Shown here: positions 1-5,463 of the stretch, piece after piece | Position numbering within the stretch: position 1 is the stretch's first letter | Layout of the letters: the number at the start of each line of letters is the position of its first letter | Origin: Bacteroidia bacterium | GTDB taxonomy: Bacteria > Bacteroidota > Bacteroidia > Bacteroidales > CAJPTX01 | Direction: 5' to 3' | NCBI GenBank assembly: GCA_905373475.1 | Contig: CAJPTC010000047.1 | Coordinates: forward strand, 1 to 5,609 | Length of the DNA stretch: 5,609 bases | Position numbers and translations under genes: made by a program | The notes under the pieces: model-generated | What the model saw: the letters and a program-made list of their open reading frames with translations, nothing else | What the model was told of the DNA's origin: nothing | Databases searched by the model: none

Positions 1-2
1 AA

Positions 3-473
3 ATTCGTTTTGGAGATCTAGAAATGGATACCGTCCTCGGGAAAAATCATAAGGGAGCAATACTAACGATCAACGATCGTGCTACTAAATTATGCTGGAT
101 AAGACTTCTTGCGGGTCGCGAGAGTAAACCTCTCACCAAGCGGGTAATCGAAGTTTTGGAGCCGTTACAGTCTATGCTCCAAACTATTACTGTGGATAAT
201 GGGAAAGAATTTGCCTTACATAAAGAAATAACCCAGCAACTCAAGGTCGCTATCTACTTTGCGCATCCGTATCATTCTTGGGAACGCGGCGCGAACGAAA
301 ATATGAACGGACTCATTCGGCAATACCTCCCCAAAGGCATTTCCTTTGAAGGAGTGACAGAGGCGTATGTACTGCAAATACAACAGCAACTAAACAACAG
401 ACCTAGGAAATCGCTAGGCTATTTGACTCCCAAAGAATATGCTTTTGCTAAATTTGGAATTGTAATTACGTAA
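3..473 (+). CDS. IS30-family transposase, C-terminal part (5' end outside window)
   Basis: This is the catalytic half of an IS30-type transposase, which cuts and joins element ends. The reading frame is open to the left window edge, so the ATG at 24 is internal: the in-frame residues just before it read GDLE, matching the family's G-D-W-E-G-D block. Numbering from that ATG, the catalytic triad is visible as D2 (LEMD), D58 (TVDNGKEF) and E92 (NENMNG), which gives the DD(33)E spacing typical of IS30. The blocks GKNHKGA, YFAHPYHSWERG, NGLIRQY and LNNRPRKSLGY are classic IS30 signatures. The C-terminus appears intact, ending near the usual TP-x-E motif, so the copy may be functional, but the N-terminal helix-turn-helix part cannot be seen. 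It points toward the minus-strand operon and is separated from it by the terminator at 567-601. Family assignment is confident; the particular IS name is not known. Confidence 0.95.
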   Translation: MRFGDLEMDTVLGKNHKGAILTINDRATKLCWIRLLAGRESKPLTKRVIEVLEPLQSMLQTITVDNGKEFALHKEITQQLKVAIYFAHPYHSWERGANENMNGLIRQYLPKGISFEGVTEAYVLQIQQQLNNRPRKSLGYLTPKEYAFAKFGIVIT

Positions 474-484
474 ATACGACGGAG

Positions 485-510
485 GGTTGCATTTGTGACT
501 TGAATTCAGC
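485..510. repeat. Probable right terminal inverted repeat of the IS30-family element
   Basis: Just 12 bases after the transposase stop comes GTTGCATTTGTGACTTGAA (486-504), resembling the GTTGCA...ACTTGAA ends I associate with IS30-family elements of Bacteroidetes. The left end lies outside the window, so the match between the two ends and the exact boundary cannot be checked. The outermost base is probably near 505-510. Confidence 0.4.
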
Positions 511-566
511 TATTGAATGCGCGTGCGGAGCAATCAAAAAAGCATTTTTTTAGATGTTGAGGGTAT

Positions 567-601
567 AAAAAAAGAAGGTGTGCATTTTGGCACACCTTCT
601 T
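567..601 (-). terminator. Intrinsic terminator of the RiPP operon
   Basis: A perfect 12-bp inverted repeat (572-583 with 590-601, core GAAGGTGTGC / GCACACCTTC) encloses a 6-base loop, ATTTTG. Read on the minus strand, the stem is followed by a run of T (complement of the A run 567-571, overlapping the stem base at 572-573). It begins about 20 bases after the stop codon of the outer-membrane protein gene, so it closes the minus-strand operon. The complementary orientation also has TTCTT after the stem, so weak activity for + strand transcripts leaving the IS30 element is possible. Confidence 0.85.
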
Positions 602-622
602 CTATATGTATTAACAATACGA

Positions 623-2926
623 TTAGAATCTGTTGATCGCATCAGTCGGACTTTGTCCACGATACCGATCGCGATACTTATGGAAACGCCAACGCACTGA
701 CAGCGATATATAACGACGATCCTGATCCTCGGTCTGTGCGAATTGTAAATTATTGATAATACTCTTATAACGATTTATTTCTCCTGCAAACAGGTCATGA
801 CCTTTCAGTGTTATTGTCAAATTATCGTCAAAGAACGACTTCCGCAAGCTTACATTTACAATATGCTGCGATTGAAAACTAAGAAACAACATACTCGCAG
901 CACTCTGATAGCTATACTCTGCATTAAATGTAATGCCCCAAGGCAATATAAAATCGTTGTTCCAATCCACATAAAAGAGCGGCTTTGGTTTTATACCAAT
1001 CTGATCGTCAGAGCTTAGTACACTATAGCGCCCCAAGAGTGTAAGGCTTGGGCGATAAAAAGCCATCTGATAGCCTGCGGCAAGCAATGCCTGAAACTCT
1101 TGGTTATTTTTAAAGTTCTTCCACGAAGCGATAAACTGATCGGGGGCACTAGAAGGTGTATAGAAATAGTTCCCAATGTAATCCTTTACAAAAGTATATG
1201 ACAAAGACGCATAAATAAATTGAAAAACGAAATTGTACTGCGCTCGATAGGAAACAGCAGGACGTAGCAATTGGTTACCCAATTGCGTCATATAACGATT
1301 TAGATAAGACGAGTAGTTATTCAGGTAGCCAAACCGAGGACGGATTACAGAGCTTTTAAAAGTAAGCGAATGCTGCATTGCCCCTAATTGGCTCGAAAGA
1401 GTGAGATTCCCGAGGATGTTACTGTAGGGATCATACGTGTTCTTTGTTGCATCTAAGCGATTTTCGATACGCTCAGCCACATACTCGTAGCGCGCACCTG
1501 CACTAAGCGCTACAGAACCAAATTGAATACTATAGTTTGCGTACCCCGCAGCGGTCTGCGATGTCGTGTTATATTCCGATGTACGGCCTGTTTCACGATC
1601 CATAAAACTTTCACCAGCAATGTGTATATACTCGCCACCAACCTCAACACTCTGCCCCTCACTTATGTTGTAGGATACATTGGGCTGTGCAGAAAGCAGA
1701 TCGTAGTGTGAGTAGTTTTTTAGGTTATGTCGCTCCGAAAGCAATGATGATCGTTCTTGCACTGCTTGGGTACGGTCTCCTTCTGTACGGAAAAAATTGA
1801 AATATAATTCCGCTGCTAACTGTTGGGTAGGCGTTGATGTCAAGAACGCATCAAAATGATGACGCTTATCTCGATCCTTGTTAAGAATCGTTGTCACCGT
1901 CTGTTCGGGACTATGTCCAGCAAGCTGTGCTTTAGAATTATCCGTGGCATCTACTGTAATTCCCTCCAATGAACCAGAATACTTCGCTCCGAACTCTACT
2001 TTATCATTGAGGGTGTACTCAAAGCCCACATTTCCCAGATACTCTTTGTTGCTAATATCGCTCTTAAGTGAGTTCTCTATTGCTCTATTGCCCGTACTAT
2101 GAGCAATTATAGTATTCATATCCTGCTGCGACTCCTTTCGATAGTCAGAATACCCTATACCTCCTAAAAGCGTAAGATGCCGCGTCCGGTACTTGAGATC
2201 TAGCGTATTGTCGTGTGTATATCGATGGTTAAGACGTGAAAGATGATCTGCCACAAACGAAAGACCTTCTAAAGGTGTCGTCGTCTTAATATTAAGAACT
2301 GCCCCCACTTCAGCTCCATAGCGCACACCTGGCGCAGTGTTGAGAACCACGCTCTTTATACTCTTTACATCGAGCATCTTCAGTTCTTCTGTTGAAGCCT
2401 TTTTACCGTCAATATAAATAACGGGCGTGCTTCCATCTACTGTCTGAAGTTTACCATTGATGGATACCAGACCAGGAATTTTCCGTAGGAAGTCGTCGAG
2501 ATTTGTTTCATGTACTAGCACAGAGCCTGCCACCTTCACATCGATCTCAGCGCCTTTTAGTCTTACTAACGGACGACGCGATGAAACCACAACAGCCTCC
2601 ATCTCTGTAATCTCCCCGTGTAACACCACAAGTTGTGGCAGCTTATCGTATTCAAAATGCTGCTTCTGATAGCCTACACAAGCAATTTCTATATTCGCAG
2701 GCGTAGTAGTCAGCTCCAACAGGTAGCTTCCATCTTTTTGCGTCACTGTACCTTTGATAAGTTCGCCATTTGTCCCGAGCGCCACGATAGTAGCGCCTAT
2801 TACAGGTATACGTTGTACAGAATCTTCAACTACAGTGCCTCGCACAACAACCGAGTGGTTCGTTTCTTGTGCGTAAGAGACAATAAAAGCGAGAAGAAAG
2901 GAGGTAATGATTGCAATTTTGTTCAT
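623..2926 (-). CDS. Outer-membrane beta-barrel protein, TonB-dependent-receptor-like (carboxypeptidase-regulatory-like domain, plug, barrel)
   Basis: A 767-aa outer-membrane protein. Residues 1-20 form a signal peptide (MNKIA, hydrophobic stretch, SYAQ) with likely cleavage after the SYA or SYAQ segment. About 25-104 is a carboxypeptidase-regulatory-like beta-sandwich (V-x-G-T-V-V ... P-V-I-G-A-T ... T-x-x-D-G-S-Y ... V-G-Y). Residues 108-116 (EMEAVVVSS) resemble a TonB box. About 118-216 is a plug-like domain (L-D-D-F-L-R-K-I-P-G-L, V-I-Y-I-D-G-K, Y-G-A-E-V-G-A-V-L-N-I-K), and 220-767 is a strand-rich barrel ending in an aromatic residue (final strand SVRWRF, last residue F), as expected for outer-membrane insertion. 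The architecture fits the 'outer membrane beta-barrel protein family' group common in Bacteroidetes rather than classical siderophore receptors. The gene starts two bases after the radical SAM stop codon (TAA-CG-ATG), so it is in the same operon and probably translationally coupled. A role in moving or sensing the modified peptide is inferred from position only. Confidence 0.92.
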   Translation of the reverse strand: MNKIAIITSFLLAFIVSYAQETNHSVVVRGTVVEDSVQRIPVIGATIVALGTNGELIKGTVTQKDGSYLLELTTTPANIEIACVGYQKQHFEYDKLPQLVVLHGEITEMEAVVVSSRRPLVRLKGAEIDVKVAGSVLVHETNLDDFLRKIPGLVSINGKLQTVDGSTPVIYIDGKKASTEELKMLDVKSIKSVVLNTAPGVRYGAEVGAVLNIKTTTPLEGLSFVADHLSRLNHRYTHDNTLDLKYRTRHLTLLGGIGYSDYRKESQQDMNTIIAHSTGNRAIENSLKSDISNKEYLGNVGFEYTLNDKVEFGAKYSGSLEGITVDATDNSKAQLAGHSPEQTVTTILNKDRDKRHHFDAFLTSTPTQQLAAELYFNFFRTEGDRTQAVQERSSLLSERHNLKNYSHYDLLSAQPNVSYNISEGQSVEVGGEYIHIAGESFMDRETGRTSEYNTTSQTAAGYANYSIQFGSVALSAGARYEYVAERIENRLDATKNTYDPYSNILGNLTLSSQLGAMQHSLTFKSSVIRPRFGYLNNYSSYLNRYMTQLGNQLLRPAVSYRAQYNFVFQFIYASLSYTFVKDYIGNYFYTPSSAPDQFIASWKNFKNNQEFQALLAAGYQMAFYRPSLTLLGRYSVLSSDDQIGIKPKPLFYVDWNNDFILPWGITFNAEYSYQSAASMLFLSFQSQHIVNVSLRKSFFDDNLTITLKGHDLFAGEINRYKSIINNLQFAQTEDQDRRYISLSVRWRFHKYRDRYRGQSPTDAINRF

Positions 2927-2928
2927 CG

Positions 2929-4266
2929 TTATAGTTCAGGATTGCAGTATGAGATATGAGAAAGAAAAGGAAGACCTTCATAGGTAGCCTTGAGACGACA
3001 ATTTTTGAGACCACACTTAGCATTACGTTTGCAGGTTAGACAAGAAGGAATATCTTGTAAAAGAGTTTTACCTCTTAAACGCTCCCATTTAGGGGAATGC
3101 CAAATATCTAATAGAGACTCTCTATATAAATTGCCAATTAAAAACTCTTGTTGATCGTGTCCATAAACACAAGGATATACATCTAATTTATTATCAATGG
3201 ACAAAAGAGTATTCCCTGCTGCGCATAACAACGGTGTTGCAGGCGCTAATTCCGTATTGGTACAAAGAGGCATATCTGCATCATCATCGGAGTACAGTAT
3301 TGTATTTTCGCCATAAATATTGGTAAGTTTATCAATGAGTTCTGTTACATATTTATCTTGCTCCCAAGATATAAAAATATCTTTGTGTTGTTTTGCACGA
3401 CCTAAAGGTCTAAGTTTATTGATAAAGACAACATCGGCACCTAGCTCTTGTAATGCATACATAATAATTGCGTCTAAACTGTTTACATTATGAGAATGTA
3501 CTGTTATTGTGACACTGAAATGTATTCCAAATTCATGGATTAATTTGAATTTCTCTAACAATATCCTAAATGCTCCATCCCCACGAATATAATCGTGCTC
3601 GCAAGCTATATGACCATCAAGAGAAATACCTAATTTCATTTTACCGCGAGCAATTATATCACAAAGTTCTCTACTTAGCTTCATTGCATTTGTAAGAATG
3701 ATCGTCTCAAAACGTTTTCGCGCGAATGCCTCCAAAAGCTCCTTTATTTTTGGATACATTAAGGCTTCACCTCCCGTAATTTTTATAGTCTGAATATTCA
3801 AATCTTCCATTTCCTGTGCCAGTGTTTTAAGACGCTCAAATGAGATAGAAGTTGTTGTCTCTGTAGGCGAAGAGTACTCGAAACAATGTTTACAGGTTAA
3901 ATTACATGTCCGTGTCAAGAGCAGATCAATTCGTTCTGGTGAATATTCTGTATATATACCCAAGTTCTTGTATGTATATATATCACGATTCTCGATCTTT
4001 TCCTTCCTATGTTCTGGATTAAATGGTATAAATAAATTTCGAAACTCTGACTTACCTAGACATTCGTATAGATCGCTAGTATCAATATTTCTTGTCTCTA
4101 AATAAAAAAGAAATTGCTCTAATTCTAATGGCTGTTCAATAAACAGTCTTAAGAAATTGTGTAATTTTTGCGATATTACATATCGCATTTCGCAACTCTT
4201 ATCATAAAGAGTATATTCACCATTTCTGCGTTTACGCAGAGTAAAATCTGTTGATAATGTTTTCAT
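2929..4266 (-). CDS. Radical SAM/SPASM peptide maturase
   Basis: A 445-aa enzyme that probably modifies the two small peptides encoded just upstream. Numbered from the ATG at 4266, the radical SAM cluster motif CxxxCxxC is C121-C125-C128 (CNLTCKHC), with the SAM-binding G-G-E at 165-167 (KITGGEA). A C-terminal SPASM domain for auxiliary Fe-S clusters has C348, C366 (VYPC), C409, C412, C418, C423 and C441; the block is CX2CX5CX4C, one residue longer at the end than the common CX2CX5CX3C. Residues ~5-85 look like a PqqD-type leader-recognition domain (Y-T-L-Y-D, then helical segments ending LFIPF). An upstream in-frame TTG (4275) would add three residues; I chose the ATG because it is the stronger codon and neither start has a Shine-Dalgarno sequence. 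It follows the second precursor by 74 bases containing a hairpin. The reaction type (thioether, C-C cyclophane, epimerisation) cannot be told from motifs. Confidence 0.93.
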   Translation of the reverse strand: MKTLSTDFTLRKRRNGEYTLYDKSCEMRYVISQKLHNFLRLFIEQPLELEQFLFYLETRNIDTSDLYECLGKSEFRNLFIPFNPEHRKEKIENRDIYTYKNLGIYTEYSPERIDLLLTRTCNLTCKHCFEYSSPTETTTSISFERLKTLAQEMEDLNIQTIKITGGEALMYPKIKELLEAFARKRFETIILTNAMKLSRELCDIIARGKMKLGISLDGHIACEHDYIRGDGAFRILLEKFKLIHEFGIHFSVTITVHSHNVNSLDAIIMYALQELGADVVFINKLRPLGRAKQHKDIFISWEQDKYVTELIDKLTNIYGENTILYSDDDADMPLCTNTELAPATPLLCAAGNTLLSIDNKLDVYPCVYGHDQQEFLIGNLYRESLLDIWHSPKWERLRGKTLLQDIPSCLTCKRNAKCGLKNCRLKATYEGLPFLSHISYCNPEL

Positions 4267-4297
4267 GAACACCAAATTATTAAAAAGTATAAATAGT

Positions 4298-4321
4298 GTA
4301 GCAAAGCACTTGCTTTGCTAC
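4298..4321 (-). promoter_or_regulatory. Intercistronic hairpin between precursor peptides and maturase gene
   Basis: A perfect 10-bp inverted repeat (GTAGCAAAGC 4298-4307 with GCTTTGCTAC 4312-4321) has a 4-base loop. Past one mismatched pair (4297/4322), three more pairs extend the stem (4294-4296 with 4323-4325). On the minus strand it lies 20 bases after the second precursor's stop and 31 bases before the maturase ATG. A U-rich stretch follows only after about 10 bases, so it is not a textbook terminator. A partial terminator or 3'-end stabiliser that makes peptide mRNA more abundant than enzyme mRNA is a reasonable inference. Confidence 0.6.
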
Positions 4322-4340
4322 GCTAATGATGAGCGCTAGA

Positions 4341-4508
4341 TTACTTAGGTACTTCTTTCTCTGTAGAGCCTCCTATCTTAATATTGATACAACAAAACCA
4401 GCTAGCGCCATCGCCTGCCTGTGTAATTTCATTGCTTGCTGCATATACATCAGCAGTACCTCCCAGTACATCTTCTAACGGAAGTTGATCAAAAGCATTT
4501 CCCATCAT
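4341..4508 (-). CDS. Second RiPP precursor peptide, Gly-Gly leader, W-F-C-C core (55 aa)
   Basis: A 55-aa peptide starting with ATG ATG (4508 and 4505). The leader is only 17 residues (MMGNAFDQLPLEDVLGG) and the core is 38 residues from T18 to K55. After the Gly-Gly it aligns without gaps to the first precursor over 29 residues with 18 identities: T-A-D-V-Y-A, then AGDGASWFCCINIKIG. More than half of the identical residues use different synonymous codons in the two genes, which argues for an old duplication held by selection on the protein. Its ATG shares one base with the upstream stop codon (TAATG), and AGAGGAG sits just ahead of it, so reinitiation coupled to the first precursor is likely. 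An in-frame TAA at 4524-4526 rules out a longer leader. It is too short for usual gene-length cutoffs and could be missed by automatic annotation. Confidence 0.88.
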   Translation of the reverse strand: MMGNAFDQLPLEDVLGGTADVYAASNEITQAGDGASWFCCINIKIGGSTEKEVPK

Positions 4509-4690
4509 TAAATCTCCTCTAAATTATTTCCAATTGAAATACTAATACAGCAGAACCATTTAGCACCATCGCCTGCTTTTTTCTTATCCTCCTCAGTCGC
4601 ATAGACTTCGGCTGTTCCGCCTTTGAGCTCCTCAAGATTCTCATCTAAGAGACTCTCAAACGCTGTAATTTGTACCTTAAACTGTTTCAT
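4508..4690 (-). CDS. First RiPP precursor peptide, Gly-Gly leader, W-F-C-C core (60 aa)
   Basis: A 60-aa peptide with a 25-residue acidic leader that ends LEELKGG, the double-glycine junction seen in many Bacteroidales natural-product precursors (the 'GG-Bacteroidales' type associated with radical SAM maturases; TIGR04149 is my recollection of the model). The core is 35 residues from T26: T-A-E-V-Y-A, a charged linker T-E-E-D-K-K-K, then AGDGAKWFCCISISIG and a short acidic tail. There is no signal peptide or membrane segment. The residues shared with the second precursor, especially W45, F46, C47 and C48, are the probable modification sites. It is the first gene of the minus-strand operon, with an A/T-rich start region and no Shine-Dalgarno sequence. 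The precursor role is inferred from size, Gly-Gly leader, paralogue and the adjacent radical SAM/SPASM gene; the product is unknown. Confidence 0.9.
   Translation of the reverse strand: MKQFKVQITAFESLLDENLEELKGGTAEVYATEEDKKKAGDGAKWFCCISISIGNNLEEI
4514..4520 (-). promoter_or_regulatory. Shine-Dalgarno-like site inside the first precursor for the second precursor
   Basis: AGAGGAG on the minus strand lies within the last codons of the first precursor, five bases before the second precursor's ATG. It is unusual here because the other starts in this operon have no purine-rich site. It supports the 4508 start and efficient coupled translation of the two peptides. Confidence 0.6.
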
Positions 4691-4722
4691 TTAAGCAACA
4701 TATAAATGATGTAATCTTTGAT

Positions 4723-4789
4723 AGTGGAAGATCACTTACCACTTTGCTAATGTCTTTCACACTTCAAGGCATTAGCGAAAACAACGCTA
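4723..4789 (-). promoter_or_regulatory. Overlapping inverted repeats in the operon's 5' leader region
   Basis: Three dyads sit between the likely promoter and the first precursor. Dyad A pairs 4746-4756 with 4766-4776 (GCTAATG/CATTAGC plus CTT/AAG, with one non-Watson-Crick pair and a 9-base loop). Dyad B pairs 4773-4777 with 4785-4789 (TAGCG/CGCTA, 7-base loop) and shares 4773-4776 with dyad A, so as RNA the two cannot form together. Dyad C pairs 4723-4727 with 4739-4743 (AGTGG/CCACT). The arrangement could be an operator or an attenuator-like RNA switch. No U-tract follows any of them, so direct termination is not supported. Dyads B and C are short enough to be chance. Confidence 0.4.
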
Positions 4790-4812
4790 TCGTGTACACA
4801 ATTTTACACACA

Positions 4813-4820
4813 CAAAATTA
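4813..4820 (-). promoter_or_regulatory. Possible Bacteroidetes -7 promoter element for the RiPP operon
   Basis: On the minus strand this reads TAATTTTG, an exact match to the TAnnTTTG -7 consensus of Bacteroidetes. No TTTG is found at the expected -33 distance; the nearest, near 4848-4851, is about 27 bases away instead of about 20. If used, transcription would begin near 4806 and give a leader of roughly 115 bases that contains the inverted repeats at 4723-4789. Confidence 0.35.
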
Positions 4821-5004
4821 TTGCAGTAATACTCAGATTCCTATACACAAAAGGGTAGTTTTTATTACAATAAAGAAGGGTTTAGTTTCTCTTAAAGTCT
4901 ATATTTTCCCACCTAAATGGATATTTAATACCGTTGGTGTCGGGTAAACCTTTTTCGCAAGGACGAAAAACGGCGTGGATCTCGTACAAAGATTCGCCCC
5001 TAAT

Positions 5005-5039
5005 TGTGCATTTTTGTATTGTCAAAAACTCAATGCACA
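5005..5039 (+). repeat. Hairpin just before the start of the transposase remnant
   Basis: TGTGCATTTTTG (5005-5016) can pair with CAAAAA (5023-5028) and TGCACA (5034-5039), with a 6-base loop and a 5-base bulge. It ends two bases before the ATG at 5042. Hairpins over transposase starts are known to limit read-through expression in some insertion sequences (IS10 and IS50 of the IS4 group); such a role here is inference. Confidence 0.4.
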
Positions 5040-5041
5040 CA

Positions 5042-5224
5042 ATGAGTAGAAGTATCTATTTTAACGGACAGCCGATTTTTTCCCATCGCCTCAGTATGCT
5101 TAGCCGCGATAAGATCGGACAAATAGCAGCTGAGGGGAATTACGATCTCTATACCGTGCACCACTGTTTACTTGAGTGTGTAAAACGATTTTTACTAGAC
5201 TGCCGCAATAAGCATCATCGGTAA
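5042..5224 (+). pseudogene. N-terminal remnant of an IS4-type transposase
   Basis: The frame from the ATG at 5042 gives 60 residues beginning MSRSIYFNGQPIF and continuing through S-M-L-S-R-D-K-I to Y-D-L-Y-T (ending at 5155). This resembles the N-terminus of IS4-family transposases from Bacteroidetes (the [I/V]-Y-F-x-G-Q-P-[I/V/L]-F-S block), which normally run to about 350-400 aa. After residue 38 the likeness stops and the frame ends within 22 codons, so everything carrying the catalytic residues is gone. The frame is open upstream to 4934, but the IS start is more likely at 5042. The element's DNA may begin around 4937, where GTCGGGTAAACC occurs; I could not identify terminal repeats. The loss could reflect a deletion or a later insertion near 5156. 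The IS4 assignment is from remembered similarity. Confidence 0.5.
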
Positions 5225-5236
5225 TTCGACATACAC

Positions 5237-5395
5237 TTACTGTATTACATCAATCTCGCTCACTTCCTTGAAGAACCTGAAGAAGCACTCATAGAATTCA
5301 GAGGCTATTGCATAATAGACCGTTACCTTGCAATTCTCGTTTTTGGCGCTTTTTTTTGCACCTATACGAGCCGATTTCTCTCTAAAATCACCCAC
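5237..5395 (-). CDS. Doubtful small reading frame next to the IS5 end (52 aa, GTG start)
   Basis: A GTG-start frame of 52 codons begins VGDFREKSARIGAKKS and ends in a Phe- and Glu-rich segment (Y-E-C-F-F-R-F-F-K-E-V). No domain is recognised and there is no clear ribosome-binding site, although GGGAGGG lies 6-12 bases upstream. I have a vague recollection of similar GDFREKSAR beginnings in small hypothetical proteins of Porphyromonas, perhaps because the first half lies in a repeated IS end. It may be an accidental frame across an insertion-sequence boundary rather than a gene. The rest of the 5225-5463 interval shows nothing else convincing. Confidence 0.2.
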   Translation of the reverse strand: MGDFREKSARIGAKKSAKNENCKVTVYYAIASEFYECFFRFFKEVSEIDVIQ

Positions 5396-5400
5396 TCTGC

Positions 5401-5414
5401 CCTCCCGTAGGAGG
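5401..5414. repeat. Small inverted repeat downstream of the IS5-family transposase
   Basis: CCTCC CGTA GGAGG forms a 5-bp G/C-rich stem with a 4-base loop, about 50 bases after the transposase stop codon on the minus strand. It has no U-tract after it in that direction. It may belong to the terminal region of the IS element or be a weak transcription-stop structure. Confidence 0.3.
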
Positions 5415-5463
5415 TTATGTTATCTCTTTTGCCCCATTTCAACACAATAGGGCACACCAAGGG

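Noticed and set aside
797..1018. 73-codon + strand frame within the barrel gene
   Set aside because: Antisense shadow of a well-supported coding sequence with no motif of its own.
2633..2959. 108-codon + strand reading frame
   Set aside because: It lies antisense to the start of the outer-membrane protein gene, has no recognisable domain, and the minus-strand frame shows clear family motifs.
4267..4275. TTG start adding M-V-F to the radical SAM maturase
   Set aside because: ATG nine bases later is the better codon; no upstream ribosome site favours TTG, and the extra residues add nothing recognisable.
4298..4321. Hairpin as a full intrinsic terminator ending the precursor transcript
   Set aside because: The U-rich stretch comes only about 10 bases after the stem, and the maturase has no clear promoter of its own, so full termination would silence it.
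4341..4690. Precursors as lanthipeptides or toxin-antitoxin proteins
   Set aside because: No lanthionine synthetase or dehydratase is present and the cores are poor in Ser/Thr near Cys; the adjacent radical SAM/SPASM enzyme and Gly-Gly leaders fit better. No toxin or antitoxin motif was seen.
4744..4947. 67-codon + strand frame in the operon leader region
   Set aside because: Low-complexity, no domain, no ribosome site, and it covers the dyads and the promoter-like sequence; treated as chance.
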